Below are positions 6,231 through 6,640 of a stretch of 6,640 nt of DNA, in pieces. This DNA comes from JBCDBY01 sp039182715 (GTDB taxonomy: Bacteria; Planctomycetota; PLA2). A model generated the notes under the pieces. That model was not told where the DNA came from, ran no database searches, and was given only the letters and a program-made list of their open reading frames with translations. Made by a program: the position numbers and the translations under genes. Every line of letters starts with the position of its first letter. Position 1 is the first letter of the stretch. Location of the stretch: assembly GCA_039182715.1 (NCBI GenBank), contig JBCDBY010000260.1, positions 1-6,640 on the forward strand, in the 5' to 3' direction.

Positions 6231-6248
6231 TCATTGACAATTTATGTC
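6215..6248. promoter_or_regulatory. Probable ParD operator: perfect palindrome plus extra half-sites
   Basis: ATTGTCAAT-C-ATTGACAAT at 6223-6241 is a perfect inverted repeat with 9-bp arms around one base. One arm contains the parD -35, so protein bound here would block RNA polymerase. TGTC or its complement GACA occurs five times within 34 bp (6215, 6220, 6225, 6236, 6245), resembling clustered half-sites for a ribbon-helix-helix dimer. Binding by ParD is inferred from position. Confidence 0.65.
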
Positions 6249-6270
6249 GATTCTCAGTTTGAGCGGCTGG

Positions 6271-6640
6271 TCAGCGCGCCGCGTGCGCCGCCGCGACGTC
6301 CGCCAGCGGAACGGTCGTCGTCTTGCCCGCGCGCACCTCCACCGTGACGAGCGGCCGGTTCTTGCGATCGACGATGTTCCAGGTGCCCGGGAAGAGCGGG
6401 AGCTCCCACGCGCAGGTGCTCTTCAGCCGGAACCGGTATCCGTTGTGGGTCCGGGGGCTCGGGCCGGATGCGAACACCTGCATGACGCGGATGGTTCGCG
6501 GGACGTCGATCGGCTGCGGACCGGAGGACGGTTCGAGTCGCAGCACGCCGGCCGACGGGTACGGGACGCGTGTCGTCGTCTGCAGCGGATCGATGCCGTC
6601 CGGGATGGACACGCGGGTCGCTCCCATCGTCGTGTACACC
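6271..6640 (-). CDS. C-terminal part of an unidentified, probably extracytoplasmic protein
   Basis: An open frame enters from the right edge and stops at TGA 6273-6271, giving at least 122 residues. A GTG lies at 6639 and an ATG at 6627, but neither looks like a true start, and the gene most likely begins outside the window. The sequence is rich in beta-forming stretches and has no hydrophobic segment. Its last part, GTWNIVDRKNRPLVTVEVRA followed by GKTTTVPL, resembles the closing strands of carboxypeptidase-regulatory-like or PEGA-like beta-sandwich domains, where V-x-V-x-x-G-x-x-T-x-V-x-L ends the fold. That similarity is from pattern only. No enzyme motif is seen. A 74-bp gap containing the parD operator follows, so it is not clearly in the parDE operon. 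Confidence 0.55.
   Translation of the reverse strand, partial: VYTTMGATRVSIPDGIDPLQTTTRVPYPSAGVLRLEPSSGPQPIDVPRTIRVMQVFASGPSPRTHNGYRFRLKSTCAWELPLFPGTWNIVDRKNRPLVTVEVRAGKTTTVPLADVAAAHAAR

Noticed and set aside
6223..6241. Palindrome as a terminator of the right-edge gene
   Set aside because: It is AT-rich with a one-base centre, lacks a U-tract, and fits an operator overlapping the parD -35 much better.
5726..6262. Plus-strand open frame of 178 codons over parDE
   Set aside because: It is antisense to both toxin and antitoxin genes and to their operator, and shows no domain.
1..6640. CRISPR arrays, tRNA or other structured RNA genes
   Set aside because: No regularly spaced repeats, tRNA cloverleaf or recognisable RNA motif was seen on either strand.

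Overview
The window is GC-rich, and its coding frames show the strong third-position GC bias of a high-GC bacterium. That bias also produces many long spurious antisense frames. Two large predicted-secreted proteins combine HEAT-like helical repeats, an LTG...W..WW motif and a von Willebrand factor A (VWA) domain. From general knowledge this combination is typical of Planctomycetota and related MAG lineages, so that is the best guess at the source. No rRNA or other taxonomic marker is present to confirm it.

Layout, left to right. At 1-52 (minus) lies the first 17 codons of a gene leaving the window, possibly an IS701-type transposase. Positions 53-189 are non-coding and hold a terminator-like hairpin and two CTAG tetramers. 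A minus-strand two-gene operon follows: a HEAT-VWA protein (GTG start at 2711, stop at 1011) and, 5 bp downstream, a DUF4437 bicupin lipoprotein (1005-190). A 71-bp divergent region (2712-2782) separates it from a plus-strand pair: a cytoplasmic TPR protein (2783-3370) and a 696-residue secreted protein (3476-5566). The latter runs signal peptide, coiled coil, HEAT, VWA, acidic linker, HEAT. Converging on it is a minus-strand ParD/ParE toxin-antitoxin operon (6196-5591) with a clear promoter and a perfect operator palindrome. At the right edge is the C-terminal part of an unidentified minus-strand protein with an extracellular-domain look.

How the parts relate. The two VWA proteins share one architecture: HEAT-like repeats, then LTG...W..WW, then a MIDAS-complete VWA domain ending in TGG-[SY]-YV. 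They sit on opposite sides of a divergent junction, so they look like diverged paralogues acting outside the cytoplasm, with the TPR protein and the bicupin lipoprotein as possible partners. No enzyme for a known pathway is present, so the function of the cluster is open. The toxin-antitoxin pair is probably an independent module.

A recurring regulatory feature is a -10-like hexamer ending exactly 6 nt before the start codon at three genes (parD, TPR, large VWA gene), with no good Shine-Dalgarno sequence. This suggests leaderless transcripts. The internal operon genes DUF4437 and parE instead have Shine-Dalgarno-like sequences overlapping the end of the preceding gene.
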